DNA of 64,000 nt from Jannaschia pohangensis. GTDB taxonomy: Bacteria > Pseudomonadota > Alphaproteobacteria > Rhodobacterales > Rhodobacteraceae. A program made the translations under genes and the position numbers. Positions within the stretch are counted from its first letter, which is position 1. The number at the start of each line of letters is the position of its first letter. The stretch covers positions 1 to 64,000 of the forward strand of contig NZ_FORA01000004.1 of assembly GCF_900113875.1 (NCBI RefSeq), written 5' to 3'. This document shows, piece by piece, positions 29,851-38,202 of the stretch. The notes beneath the pieces are model-generated. The model saw nothing but the letters and a program-made list of their open reading frames with translations, was not told where the DNA came from and searched no databases.

Positions 29851-30924
29851 ATGAGCACGCAGCTCTCGAATGCCGTCGCTGTGAACATCAGCGAAACGAC
29901 GGCGCAGTTTTCCTTTGTCGGGGGCACATTTACCCTCGGTTCCGGGCCGTTCACGGACAGATCGTTGAGCGTGCAGGACAACGATTCCAATTTCGACTCC
30001 TTCAGCCCGCGCCCTGACGAAACGCAAGGCGCCGGCCGACAGACCGCGCAGCTTTTCGACGGGGCCGGGGGCCTCAGCCAGAGCGGGGTCGCATCACTTC
30101 AGCAGGTCATCACCCTGACCCACCCCGACACGGGGGCGACCGTTCAGGTTGGCGTCGTCCGGGTCAGCATCGACGACGGTTCGTTCGGTAATGGCGCGAC
30201 GCTGGCCGAGGTGTTCATTTTCGACGGACCGATCGATCCGACGGTCACCTATTCCGTCACCGCGATTAATTATTCGCCGGGTAACGGGCCATCGAATACC
30301 TATGCTTACAGCACGTTTTCGGATGGCGCCGTGCAGAGCGGAGGCGTGGTCTGCTTTGTCGCGGGCACGCTGATCCGGACGGCGCGCGGCGAGGTTCCCG
30401 TGCAATCCATCAGGCCGGGCGACCGTGTTCAAACCGTCGATCACGGTTTGCACGAGGTTCTGTGGTGCGGCAATCGGCGGTTCGACCATCTGCAACTGGT
30501 CCGGACCCCGCGTCTGCGCCCCGTTCGCATTGCCGAGGGGATGGTCGGAAATGACCGGCCTCTGCTCGTCTCACCGCAGCATCGGATCGTCGTTGGCGAT
30601 TATTTCGTCAAGGCCTGCGACCTGCCCCGAATTGCCGGACTGTCCGCGCGGATCGCGCGGGGCGTCGCGCATGTCTGGTACGTTCACCTTCTGCTTGAGG
30701 ACCATCAGGTCCTGCTGGCCAATGGGGCGCAGGCGGAAAGCCTGCTTTTGGGGCCGATGTCGCGGCGAATCATTGGGTCGGGTGGCATGTCGCACGTGAT
30801 ACCGACGGACGCGCCGCGTGTACGCGGTCTGGTGCACCGGATCTGTCGGCCCATGCTGCCGAGGGGTCATCTGTCGGACATGCGGCGAGCCTTGCCAGAG
30901 CCCGCGAATGGCATTCGGTCCTAG
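29851..30924 (+). CDS. Hint-domain (Hedgehog/intein-type) protein
   Basis: This is a 357-aa protein without a standard signal peptide. Residues 1-165 are Gly/Ser/Thr-rich beta-type sequence with acidic stretches. From Cys168 it has the Hint_2 pattern CFVAGTLIRTARGEVPVQSI...PGDRVQTVDHG, then VLWCGNRRFD, SPQHRIVV with the block-B-like His, and ANGAQAESLLLGP. Such domains can self-cleave at the Cys through a thioester. Roseobacters carry several of these proteins, often suspected to be secreted; the role is unknown. It overlaps the convergent DUF6151 gene by 4 bases. Confidence 0.9.
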   Translation: MSTQLSNAVAVNISETTAQFSFVGGTFTLGSGPFTDRSLSVQDNDSNFDSFSPRPDETQGAGRQTAQLFDGAGGLSQSGVASLQQVITLTHPDTGATVQVGVVRVSIDDGSFGNGATLAEVFIFDGPIDPTVTYSVTAINYSPGNGPSNTYAYSTFSDGAVQSGGVVCFVAGTLIRTARGEVPVQSIRPGDRVQTVDHGLHEVLWCGNRRFDHLQLVRTPRLRPVRIAEGMVGNDRPLLVSPQHRIVVGDYFVKACDLPRIAGLSARIARGVAHVWYVHLLLEDHQVLLANGAQAESLLLGPMSRRIIGSGGMSHVIPTDAPRVRGLVHRICRPMLPRGHLSDMRRALPEPANGIRS

Positions 30925-31496
30925 CTGACACCCATCAGGGCGGCCGCCCGCTCCTCGCGCGATAACACCTTCGGGGCCACGGCAGGCGCCCCGGTATCGT
31001 CAAAGAACGGCGTATCGCGCCATTCGCCCGAGATGTTCTTGGCGGCCATGCGGCTGACCATGCGGGTCAGCATGGTGCCCAGGCCCTTGTTCCCCTGCTT
31101 GCCACCCGGCTTCGGGATGAAGGCTTCGGCCACGTGCGGGCCAATGGCGGCAGGGTCGGTCAGGCGGTCGGTGTTCATGCCGACATGGACCAACCGTCCC
31201 TTCAGGGGGGTGTAGAACAGCGGCGTGTCACAGCAGGTCGCGTACCAACGCAGCGCGCCCTTGGGTGTGTGCCGAAACACCCGGAGGTTTTCACCTCCCT
31301 GGGTGATCTTCACCCGGTCCTGCGTGGTTTGCAGGATACCGACCTTCTTGGGGTCGGCATGACCCAGATGGGTATAGGCGGCGCGGCAGTCCTTGCAGTG
31401 ACAGACGATGTGGGTGAAGGCGGCCGGCCCGGCATCGGTGATCTGGCCCCGCAGTTCCCCGCAGGTGCAGGCGAAATCGAGCGTCTCGCCCGCCAT
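30921..31496 (-). CDS. DUF6151 family protein (GFA-like zinc-binding fold)
   Basis: This 191-aa protein has Cys pairs CTCGEL, CHCKDC and the later CCDTPLFYT, which resemble the zinc ligands of the glutathione-dependent formaldehyde-activating (GFA/CENP-V) fold. I assign it to DUF6151 from overall pattern. Its start directly abuts the phaZ stop, so it is co-transcribed with the PHB depolymerase. No function is known. Confidence 0.8.
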   Translation of the reverse strand: MAGETLDFACTCGELRGQITDAGPAAFTHIVCHCKDCRAAYTHLGHADPKKVGILQTTQDRVKITQGGENLRVFRHTPKGALRWYATCCDTPLFYTPLKGRLVHVGMNTDRLTDPAAIGPHVAEAFIPKPGGKQGNKGLGTMLTRMVSRMAAKNISGEWRDTPFFDDTGAPAVAPKVLSREERAAALMGVS

Positions 31497-32774
31497 CTAC
31501 TTGACGGCCTTCAGTTTGCGCCCCCGCTTGACCGGTGCGGCCCCGCCCGAATTCGCGTCGATGAAGTCCAGCACGAGCGGCCGGATATTCTTGCGCCAGC
31601 TGCCCCCGGCGAAGATGCCGTAGTGGCCCGCCTCGGGTTCGATGTAATTGGCCTTCTTGCTGTCGGGCAGGCCGGTCAGCATGTCGAGCGCCGCGACACA
31701 TTGGCCGGGCGCAGAGATGTCGTCCTTGCCGCCCTCGACCGTCTTGACGGCGACCTGGGTAATCTTGCCGATGTCGACCTGATGGCCGTCGACAACGAAG
31801 CGGTTCTGGGCGATTTCCAGATCCTTGAAGATGCGTTCCACCGTCGAGAGGTAGAACTCGGCCGGCATGTCCATCACGGCCAGGTATTCGTCATAGAACT
31901 TGTTGTGCTTGTCGTGGTCCGACGCCTCGCCGTTGGCGATGGCGATCATCTGGTTGGTAAAGGCCTTGCCATGCGTTTCGGCGTTCATCGAGATGAAGGA
32001 CGACAGTTGAAGAAGGCCTGGATAGACCATCCGGCCCACGCCCGCGTATTGGAAGCCGACCCGCTGAACCATGCTCTGCTCAAGCTGGCCCATGGTGACG
32101 CGGCGGCCGAAATCCGTGACGTCGGTCGCGGCGGCATCGGGGTCGACCGGCCCGCCGATCAGGGTCAGGGTGCGCGGCTGCGCCTCCGGGTCCTGTTCGG
32201 CCAGAAGGGCCGTGGCGGCCAGGGTCAGGGGGGCAGGCTGGCACACGGCGATGACGTTGATGTCGGGGCCGAGCGCCTTCATGAAGTCGACAAGATAGAG
32301 GGTGTAGTCTTCGATATCGAACTTTCCCGCGCTGACGGGAATGTCGCGGGCGTTGTGCCAGTCGGTCACCCAGACGTCGGCGTCGGGCAGAAGGCTGACG
32401 ACCGTGGAGCGCAGGAGGGTGGCGTAGTGACCGGACATCGGCGCCACCAGCAGGATGCGGCGGGCCATGGGCGCGCGGCCCTGCACCTTGAAGCGGATCA
32501 AGTCGCCGAAGGGGCGCTCCAACTCTTTCTTGACCACGACGCTGTGGTCGGTCTGATCGTCCCCAGGCAGGGCTGCGATGTTCCAGTCGGGTTTGACCAC
32601 CATGCGGTTGAAGCTGCGCTCCATCACCTCGCCCCAGGCGGCCAGCATCTTGAACCCGGGGTGCGGGGCCAGGGCCGTGAGGGGATAGCTGCCCATCGTG
32701 CGCGCGGTCGCGCCGAGCCAGGCGTTGGTGTTGCGGGCGGTTTCCATCAGATCGTAAGCAGCCATAAAGCGCAT
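31497..32774 (-). CDS. phaZ: Intracellular polyhydroxyalkanoate depolymerase
   Basis: This is a 425-aa protein read from the ATG at 32774 (MRFMAAYDLMETARNTNAWL), the family's usual N-terminus; an upstream ATG at 32828 adds 18 unrelated residues. The alpha/beta-hydrolase core has the lipase-box-like VCQPAPLTL in which Cys is the expected nucleophile, as in PhaZa1 of Ralstonia. The C-terminal PHB_depo_C region is complete. The enzyme mobilises stored PHB. It is divergent from phaC, so synthesis and breakdown genes share one intergenic region. Confidence 0.94.
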   Translation of the reverse strand: MRFMAAYDLMETARNTNAWLGATARTMGSYPLTALAPHPGFKMLAAWGEVMERSFNRMVVKPDWNIAALPGDDQTDHSVVVKKELERPFGDLIRFKVQGRAPMARRILLVAPMSGHYATLLRSTVVSLLPDADVWVTDWHNARDIPVSAGKFDIEDYTLYLVDFMKALGPDINVIAVCQPAPLTLAATALLAEQDPEAQPRTLTLIGGPVDPDAAATDVTDFGRRVTMGQLEQSMVQRVGFQYAGVGRMVYPGLLQLSSFISMNAETHGKAFTNQMIAIANGEASDHDKHNKFYDEYLAVMDMPAEFYLSTVERIFKDLEIAQNRFVVDGHQVDIGKITQVAVKTVEGGKDDISAPGQCVAALDMLTGLPDSKKANYIEPEAGHYGIFAGGSWRKNIRPLVLDFIDANSGGAAPVKRGRKLKAVK

Positions 32775-32839
32775 GTGCGGACCTTCCGTCGGGCAAACAG
32801 GAAACGGCATACCATTTCCCTGTCGCAATTGGTCAATTC

Positions 32840-32855
32840 GGCTATTGTAATAGCC
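32840..32855. promoter_or_regulatory. Inverted repeat in the phaZ-phaC intergenic region
   Basis: GGCTATT-GT-AATAGCC is a perfect 7-bp inverted repeat in the middle of the 125-bp divergent region. It is a candidate regulator-binding site for either gene. Confidence 0.4.
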
Positions 32856-32867
32856 AAAGGTTACTTA

Positions 32868-32879
32868 GCAGTTGCAGCA
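32868..32879. promoter_or_regulatory. Weak PhaR-type site before phaC
   Basis: GCAGTTGCAGCATG closely resembles the second phaP site GCAGTGCAGCATG with one extra T. It lies 20 bases before the chosen phaC start. Confidence 0.4.
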
Positions 32880-32899
32880 TGACTGCGGGAAGGCAAGAG

Positions 32900-34723
32900 A
32901 TGAGCGCTGGCGATCACGGAAACGATGAAGCTCGTGACCCTGCCGACACGGGCGATGAGGCTTTGAGCAGGTTGAATGCCAATCTGGAACGGATGGAGGC
33001 GCTGACCAAACGCCTTGTGGCCGCCCTGTCGTCAAAACGCACATCGGATCAAGGGCTTCAAGGGCCGGGGCCGGAACTCTATGCCAAGGCGATGGCCGCC
33101 TATTGGGCTGAGATGGCGGCGAATCCGGCTAAGTTGATCGAAAAGCAGGTCGGCTATTGGGGCCAGGCCCTGAAACATGCAGTCGAAGCGCAGACGGCCC
33201 TGACGTCGGGCAAACCCGTGGCCCCGCCCGACCATCAGCCCGCCGACCGGCGGTTCGCGAACTCGCTCTGGACCGATCATCCCTATTACAACTTCCTCAA
33301 GCAGCAGTATCAGATCAGCGCCAATGCGATCCGCGATACGGTGGCCGACCTGGAGGGGTTGGACGCTGCCGACAAGCGGCGCGTGTCGTTCTTCAGCCAG
33401 CAGATCGTGGACCTGTTCGCGCCGACAAACTTCCTGGCCACGAACCCCGAAGCGATGCAGCGCGCCGTCGACACCGAGGGCGACAGCCTGGTGAAGGGAC
33501 TCGAAAACCTGGTTCGCGACATCGAGGCGAACAAGGGCGACTGGCTGGTCACCCTGGCCGACCCCGAGGCGTTTCAGGTCGGCGGCAATATCGCCACCAC
33601 CGAAGGCAGCGTCGTCTTCCGGGGCCGCATGTTCGAGCTGATCCAGTACAAGCCCACGACCAAGCAGGTGTTCGAAAGGCCCGTGGTTCTCTTCCCGCCC
33701 TGGATCAACAAGTTCTACGTGCTGGATCTCAAGCCCGCCAACAGCCTGATCAAGTGGATCGTCGATCAGGGCTATACGCTCTTCGTGGTCAGCTGGGTCA
33801 ACCCGGACGAATCCCATTCGGACGTGACGATGGCCGATTACGTCGATGGCGGATACCTGACGGCCATCGATGTCGCCAAGGAGATCACGGGACAGGATCA
33901 GGTCAACGCCATCGGCTATTGCATCGCGGGCACGACGCTCGCCGCCACGCTGGCCCTGATGGCGCGGCGCGGGGACACCTCGGTCAAGTCGGCGACCTTC
34001 CTGACGACGCTGGCCGATTTCGAGGATCCGGGCGAAATGGGCGTCTTCCTGGACGAGGATTTCATCGACGGGATCGAGCGGGAGGGGAAGGCCAAGGGCT
34101 ACCTGGACAAGTTCTTCATGGGGCGCACGTTCAGCTATCTGCGGTCCAACGATCTGGTCTACGGACCGGCCATCAAATCCTACATGCTGGGCGAGGCGCC
34201 GCCGGCCTTCGACCTGCTCTATTGGAACGGGGACGGGACGAACCTGCCCGGGCCGATGGTGACGGAATACCTCCGCAAGCTCTGCCTTCGCAACGAACTG
34301 GCCACCACCGGCTTCGACCTGATGGGCGAACGCGGCCTGACCCTGGCGGATGTGAAGGTGCCGCTCTGCGATATCGCCTGCGAGACGGACCACATCGCCC
34401 ATTGGCGCGGCGCGTGGCAGACGGCGAAGCAGCTGGGGTCGGACGACAAGACCTTCATCCTGTCGCAGTCGGGGCATATCGCGGGCATCGTGAACCCCCC
34501 CGCCCGCAACAAGTATGGCCACTACGTGAACCCCGACATGGATGTGGCGACGGCCGACGACTGGTTCGCGGGCGCAACCTTCCACGAAGGCTCCTGGTGG
34601 CCGCGGTGGGAGGAGTGGGTGCGGCCCTTCTCGGGCAAGAAGGTGAAGGCCCGCAAACCCGGCGGCCCCGATCACCCCGTGCTGGAGGCGGCCCCGGGCA
34701 CCTACGTGCTGCCCAAACCCTGA
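32900..34723 (+). CDS. phaC: Class I polyhydroxyalkanoate synthase
   Basis: This is a 607-aa protein from the ATG at 32900, which has GGGAAGG 6-7 bases upstream; an in-frame ATG at 32879 lacks a ribosome-binding site and overlaps the PhaR-like site. A variable N-terminal region is followed by PhaC_N and an alpha/beta-hydrolase core with the lipase-like box GYCIAG (catalytic Cys near residue 341). The catalytic Asp lies in ETDHIAHW and His in SQSGHIAGIVNPP. It polymerises (R)-3-hydroxyacyl-CoA on the PHA granule. The C-terminus ends in ETYVLPKP-like sequence typical of the class. Confidence 0.95.
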   Translation: MSAGDHGNDEARDPADTGDEALSRLNANLERMEALTKRLVAALSSKRTSDQGLQGPGPELYAKAMAAYWAEMAANPAKLIEKQVGYWGQALKHAVEAQTALTSGKPVAPPDHQPADRRFANSLWTDHPYYNFLKQQYQISANAIRDTVADLEGLDAADKRRVSFFSQQIVDLFAPTNFLATNPEAMQRAVDTEGDSLVKGLENLVRDIEANKGDWLVTLADPEAFQVGGNIATTEGSVVFRGRMFELIQYKPTTKQVFERPVVLFPPWINKFYVLDLKPANSLIKWIVDQGYTLFVVSWVNPDESHSDVTMADYVDGGYLTAIDVAKEITGQDQVNAIGYCIAGTTLAATLALMARRGDTSVKSATFLTTLADFEDPGEMGVFLDEDFIDGIEREGKAKGYLDKFFMGRTFSYLRSNDLVYGPAIKSYMLGEAPPAFDLLYWNGDGTNLPGPMVTEYLRKLCLRNELATTGFDLMGERGLTLADVKVPLCDIACETDHIAHWRGAWQTAKQLGSDDKTFILSQSGHIAGIVNPPARNKYGHYVNPDMDVATADDWFAGATFHEGSWWPRWEEWVRPFSGKKVKARKPGGPDHPVLEAAPGTYVLPKP

Positions 34724-34824
34724 ATCACGGCCTGTCGAGTCGGGTTTCCCTTACTTCGGCCCTGACCGCCTGCGCGATAGGGTGACTTTACGTCATTTTA
34801 TCCACCGCATTCGGAGAGAGCCCC

Positions 34825-36192
34825 ATGGCCAAGTCACAGTCCCCCGCCGCGCACGGAATGGTGTCCGGCATTACCGTCGCCATCAAATACGCCTGCCACG
34901 ACATGCAGAAGGGCACCCAGACCCTCCAGGGATGGGAGAAAGTCCACGCCGGAACCGAGCAGGCCGCACAGATGCGGGCGCAGCAGACCTTCGGGCGGCT
35001 GTTCGACGCCCAGGCCCTCAACACGCAGCCCACGGCGGACCAGATCAAGCAATTGGCCCAGGGCATGGCCGAGGGTCCGGACGATCCGCAGGATGGCCCC
35101 GCCGATGCGGGCACGGCGTTCTTCGGTCAGTTCATCGACCATGACCTGACGCTGGACGCGACCACCATGCTGGGGGCGGCCAGTGGCGACGTCGCTGCCG
35201 TCCCGAACTTCCGCACGCCGCGCTTTGACCTCGACTCGGTTCTGGGTCACGGGCCCGAAGTCGACCCCTGGCTCTACGGTCAGGGCGGGCGCAGTCACGC
35301 GCTGGTCTTCGGCTCGGCCGACGGGGCGGGGGTCAATGCGAACCCGCTCGACCTGCAACGCAACCGCAACGCCCGTGCCCTGATCGGCGACCCGCGCAAC
35401 GACGAGAACCTCTTCATCAGCCAGATCCACGGACGCCAGTTCGTCGATGCCTTCAACGGGCATATCGAGACCCATGGCAACGCCTTCGAGCCTGCCGCCG
35501 ACGATCTGCGCCACGCCTATCAGCGCCGCGTCTGCGAAGAGTTCCTGCCGCAGGTCGTCGCCGAGGACGTGCTGTCGCCGCTTCTGTCACAGGCCCGCCA
35601 CGGCAGCCTCAAGGGGCCAATCAACTGGGACTGCGCGCCCGATATGCCGGTCGAGTTCGCCGCCGCCGCCTTCCGTTTCGGCCATTCCATGATCCGGCAG
35701 AGCTATTCGCTCAACGACCGGTTCCCGGATGTGGAGCTGTTCTCGGAGGCGCATCGCGGGTTCAGCCCCGTGCCCGAATGGTTCAACCTCGACTTCGATC
35801 GCTTCTTCGGACCGTCGGCGCAGAAGTCGCGCCCGATCAACACCAAGCTGGTCGCGGACCTGATCAACCTGCCCGGTCGGATCGTGCCCGACACGCCCAA
35901 CCTGGCCGAGCGCAACATGCTGCGTGGTCAGCACACCTTCTGCCTGCCCTCGGGCGAGCGGGCGGCGGCATCGCTCGGGTTCGACGTTCTGGATCCGCAT
36001 GACGACATCAAGGCCCTGGGCCTGACCGGGAACACGCCCCTGTGGTTTTATATCCTCTGGGAGGCGGAATGCGCCGGTGGCAAGTTGGGCCAACTGGGCG
36101 GAACGCTGGTTGCCGGCACGCTTCTGAACCTGATGCTGCGAGACAGCAATTCGATCTTCAACAGTGGCGAGAGCGACAGCCTGGCCGCATGA
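34825..36192 (+). CDS. Animal-type heme peroxidase
   Basis: This is a 455-aa protein of the An_peroxidase superfamily (PF03098). The distal motif is FFGQFIDHDLTLD with His106, and the proximal His is in FRFGHSMIRQSY (about residue 287). The conserved calcium-site and substrate-side motifs RTPRFDLDSVLG, RNARALIGDPRNDEN and NLPGRIVPDTPNL are also present. No signal peptide is seen. Such bacterial peroxidases use H2O2 to oxidise halides or organic substrates. The gene stands alone between phaC and phaP and has its own terminator. Confidence 0.92.
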   Translation: MAKSQSPAAHGMVSGITVAIKYACHDMQKGTQTLQGWEKVHAGTEQAAQMRAQQTFGRLFDAQALNTQPTADQIKQLAQGMAEGPDDPQDGPADAGTAFFGQFIDHDLTLDATTMLGAASGDVAAVPNFRTPRFDLDSVLGHGPEVDPWLYGQGGRSHALVFGSADGAGVNANPLDLQRNRNARALIGDPRNDENLFISQIHGRQFVDAFNGHIETHGNAFEPAADDLRHAYQRRVCEEFLPQVVAEDVLSPLLSQARHGSLKGPINWDCAPDMPVEFAAAAFRFGHSMIRQSYSLNDRFPDVELFSEAHRGFSPVPEWFNLDFDRFFGPSAQKSRPINTKLVADLINLPGRIVPDTPNLAERNMLRGQHTFCLPSGERAAASLGFDVLDPHDDIKALGLTGNTPLWFYILWEAECAGGKLGQLGGTLVAGTLLNLMLRDSNSIFNSGESDSLAA

Positions 36193-36214
36193 TCCACCAA
36201 CCGGAAAAGCAGGA

Positions 36215-36239
36215 GAGGGGGCTTCGGCCCCCTCTTTTT
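36215..36239 (+). terminator. Terminator after the heme peroxidase
   Basis: The 8-bp stem GAGGGGGC/GCCCCCTC closes a TTCG tetraloop and is followed by TTTTTA. Confidence 0.92.
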
Positions 36240-36249
36240 ATGACTCGCG

Positions 36250-36270
36250 CCATGGTTCATTGAACCATGG
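36250..36270. promoter_or_regulatory. Perfect 21-bp palindrome upstream of phaP
   Basis: CCATGGTTCA-T-TGAACCATGG has 10-bp arms around a single centre base. There is no T-tract, so it looks more like an operator than a terminator. Confidence 0.45.
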
Positions 36271-36310
36271 GCCGCGCAACCCGGTCAGTTTCCGCTACGG
36301 AAATTTTTTA

Positions 36311-36323
36311 TGCTGCAGTGCAG
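36311..36323. promoter_or_regulatory. PhaR-binding site 1 of phaP
   Basis: TGCTGCAGTGCAG contains CTGC-AGT-GCAG, an exact match to the CTGC-N3-GCAG pattern reported for PhaR of Paracoccus. Confidence 0.75.
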
Positions 36324-36331
36324 AAAGACCC

Positions 36332-36360
36332 TTGCAATGCCGCAGTGCAGCATGTAGATG
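36332..36360 (+). promoter_or_regulatory. Probable phaP promoter
   Basis: TTGCAA, a 17-base spacer and TAGATG. The spacer contains PhaR site 2, so bound repressor would block RNA polymerase. Confidence 0.5.
36341..36353. promoter_or_regulatory. PhaR-binding site 2 of phaP
   Basis: CGCAGTGCAGCAT is the reverse complement of a site-1-like sequence (ATGCTGCACTGCG). It lies inside the probable phaP promoter spacer. Confidence 0.7.
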
Positions 36361-36427
36361 AGTGTCAGCCGCGGAGGAACCCGCCCGATGGTCGGGCAGA
36401 CCACGCGACACGAACCGGAGATAGAGA

Positions 36428-36871
36428 ATGACCAAGCAAGCTGATTTCACCAAGTACATGACCGACATGATGGGTTCGTTCCCCGTCGACACCTCGGCCA
36501 TGACCGAAGCCTTCAAGACCCAGGCCGCCTTCGCCGAGAAGATGTCCAAGGTCGCTCTGGCCGCTGCCGAGCAGTCCGCCGAAGTGTCCCACAAGTGGAC
36601 CCGCGAGACCCTGTCGAAGATGGCCCCCGTCGCCACCGTCAAGGGTGAGCCGGCCGACTACGCCAAGTCCATGACGGATTTCGCCTCGGCTTCCGCCGAA
36701 GTCGCCGCCGAGAACATGGCCGCTTTCGCCGAGATCGCCAAGAAAGTTCAGATGGAAACCGTCGAACTGATGATGGCTGCCGGTAAGGAAGTCCAGGAAG
36801 ACGCAACCGCCGCCGTCAAGAAGGCCACCGCCGAAGTGACGACCGCGACGAAGAAAGCCACCTCCAAGTAA
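36428..36871 (+). CDS. phaP: Phasin (PHA-granule surface protein)
   Basis: This is a 147-aa all-helical, Ala/Lys/Glu-rich protein with the phasin pattern (FKTQAAFAEKMSKVALAAAEQSAEVSHKW) and an Ala/Thr/Lys-rich C-terminal tail. It coats PHB granules and limits their size. GGAGATAGAG precedes the ATG. Two PhaR-type sites lie in its promoter region. Confidence 0.93.
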   Translation: MTKQADFTKYMTDMMGSFPVDTSAMTEAFKTQAAFAEKMSKVALAAAEQSAEVSHKWTRETLSKMAPVATVKGEPADYAKSMTDFASASAEVAAENMAAFAEIAKKVQMETVELMMAAGKEVQEDATAAVKKATAEVTTATKKATSK

Positions 36872-36897
36872 GAGGCAGCTTTGGTTTCACAACTAAG

Positions 36898-36925
36898 GGG
36901 CGGGTCCGATGGGCCCGCCCTTTTT
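36898..36925 (+). terminator. Terminator of phaP
   Basis: GGGCGGG pairs with CCCGCCC (36898-36920) and is followed by TTTTT. Confidence 0.88.
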
Positions 36926-37007
36926 CCGTTCCAATCCGGACATCGCCACGCCCGACTTTCCTGCGATGATCGACCCTTGATGTCGAGGTTGGACGTGGAA
37001 GACGTGA

Positions 37008-37454
37008 ATGCGCGACTATGATCCGAAGATGCACCGGCGGGGCGGCCTGATTGCACTTGTCGGATTTCTTGCCCTTTTTGGTGCACCGGTCGGCTTTGCC
37101 TTTCTGGTGGAGATCGACGGGGTCTGGTCCCTGACGGAACTGACGATGTTGGTGGTGACGGCCCTCGGACTGGTCGCAACGATCTGGGGCGTCGTGATCA
37201 GCAAGCGGTCCGGGGCTACGATGTCGCGCGGCTTCAACCCCGATGGCACACCCCAACCGGCCAGCGCGCAATGGGCGGCCGTCACCATCGTGACGGGATT
37301 TGCCCTGGGCGGGCTGTTCATCCTGCGGGCCATGAACGGAACTCTTGGGGAAAGCACGACCCTGGTTGTCGGGGCCCTCGCACTTCCGCTGTTCGCCTGG
37401 CTCTGGTTCCGGGCCGTCCGCGACGAACGCGCGGGGCGTGACACCGACCGCTGA
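37008..37454 (+). CDS. Small inner-membrane protein, unknown
   Basis: This is a 148-aa protein with about four hydrophobic segments (GGLIALVGFLALFGAPVGFA; LTMLVVTALGLVATIWGVVI; AAVTIVTGFALGGLFIL; TTLVVGALALPLFAWLWF). The C-terminus is charged. I recognise no family. It stands between phaP and phaR and is in the same direction, but it may be independent of them. Confidence 0.7.
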   Translation: MRDYDPKMHRRGGLIALVGFLALFGAPVGFAFLVEIDGVWSLTELTMLVVTALGLVATIWGVVISKRSGATMSRGFNPDGTPQPASAQWAAVTIVTGFALGGLFILRAMNGTLGESTTLVVGALALPLFAWLWFRAVRDERAGRDTDR

Positions 37455-37523
37455 CCCCCGCCGCTTGCCCCGGCGTCGCCCGTGCCCTTTTCCTTTGCGC
37501 TTTCGCCGCAGCGCGCTACGGTT

Positions 37524-37537
37524 GTGCTGCACTGCAA
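37524..37537. promoter_or_regulatory. PhaR-type site before phaR (autoregulation)
   Basis: GTGCTGCACTGCAA shares CTGCACTGC with the reverse complement of phaP site 2 and overlaps the phaR leader, 20 bases before the start. Confidence 0.7.
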
Positions 37538-37556
37538 AAATGGGGAGGGATCGGTC

Positions 37557-38135
37557 ATGACGGACGACATGAAGCCGCTGCTGATCAAGCGCTACGCGAG
37601 CCGCAGGCTCTACAACACCGAGACCAGCGACTACGTGACGCTCGAGGATATCGCCGGGTTCATCCGCGCGGGCCGCGAGGTGCAGATCGTCGATCTCAAA
37701 TCCGGGGATGACCTGACGCGGTCCTACCTGTTGCAGATCATCGCGGAACACGAATCCAAGGGCGAGTCGGTCCTGCCCCTTGGCGTGCTGACCGACCTCG
37801 TCCGATCCTACACCGGGACGGCGCAATCGGTGGTACCCGAATTCCTTGCCTCCAGCTTCGAGATGCTGCGCTCGGGCCAATCGAAGATCGTCGAGAATAT
37901 GACGGCCCTGAACCCCATGGCACAGATGCCCGGCTTCAAGGCGATGCAGGAACAGCAGGCCGCGTTCTTCAAGGCCATGACCCGGGGCTGGACACCGCCG
38001 TCCGAGCGCGCCGCCGACGCGCCGGAAGCGCCGCCGACCGCGACCGCAGGCGACGATACCTCCAAGGAAGAATTGGACGCGATCCGAAAGCAGCTGGCCG
38101 AGATGCAGGCCATGCTGTCGAAAATGAACAAGTAG
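37557..38135 (+). CDS. phaR: Polyhydroxyalkanoate synthesis repressor PhaR
   Basis: This is a 192-aa protein from the ATG at 37557 (GGGGAGGG upstream). The N-terminal PHB_acc_N DNA-binding domain is well conserved (LLIKRYASRRLYNTETSDYV, TLEDIAGFIRAGREVQIVD), and the PHB_acc region follows with a C-terminal coiled coil (KEELDAIRKQLAEMQAMLSK). PhaR represses phaP and itself and is released when it binds nascent PHB. A longer frame from 37482 is not supported. Confidence 0.95.
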   Translation: MTDDMKPLLIKRYASRRLYNTETSDYVTLEDIAGFIRAGREVQIVDLKSGDDLTRSYLLQIIAEHESKGESVLPLGVLTDLVRSYTGTAQSVVPEFLASSFEMLRSGQSKIVENMTALNPMAQMPGFKAMQEQQAAFFKAMTRGWTPPSERAADAPEAPPTATAGDDTSKEELDAIRKQLAEMQAMLSKMNK

Positions 38136-38158
38136 ATCCCGCGCATCCAGACAGAAAA

Positions 38159-38196
38159 ACGGCCGCGCCCGGGACAGGCGCGGCCGTTCGTGTTTT
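38159..38196. terminator. Bidirectional terminator between phaR and the PPC protein
   Basis: An 11-bp perfect stem (ACGGCCGCGCC/GGCGCGGCCGT) is flanked by AAAAA on the left and TGTTTT on the right, so it can serve both converging genes. Confidence 0.88.
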
Positions 38197-38202
38197 CAGA
38201 CG

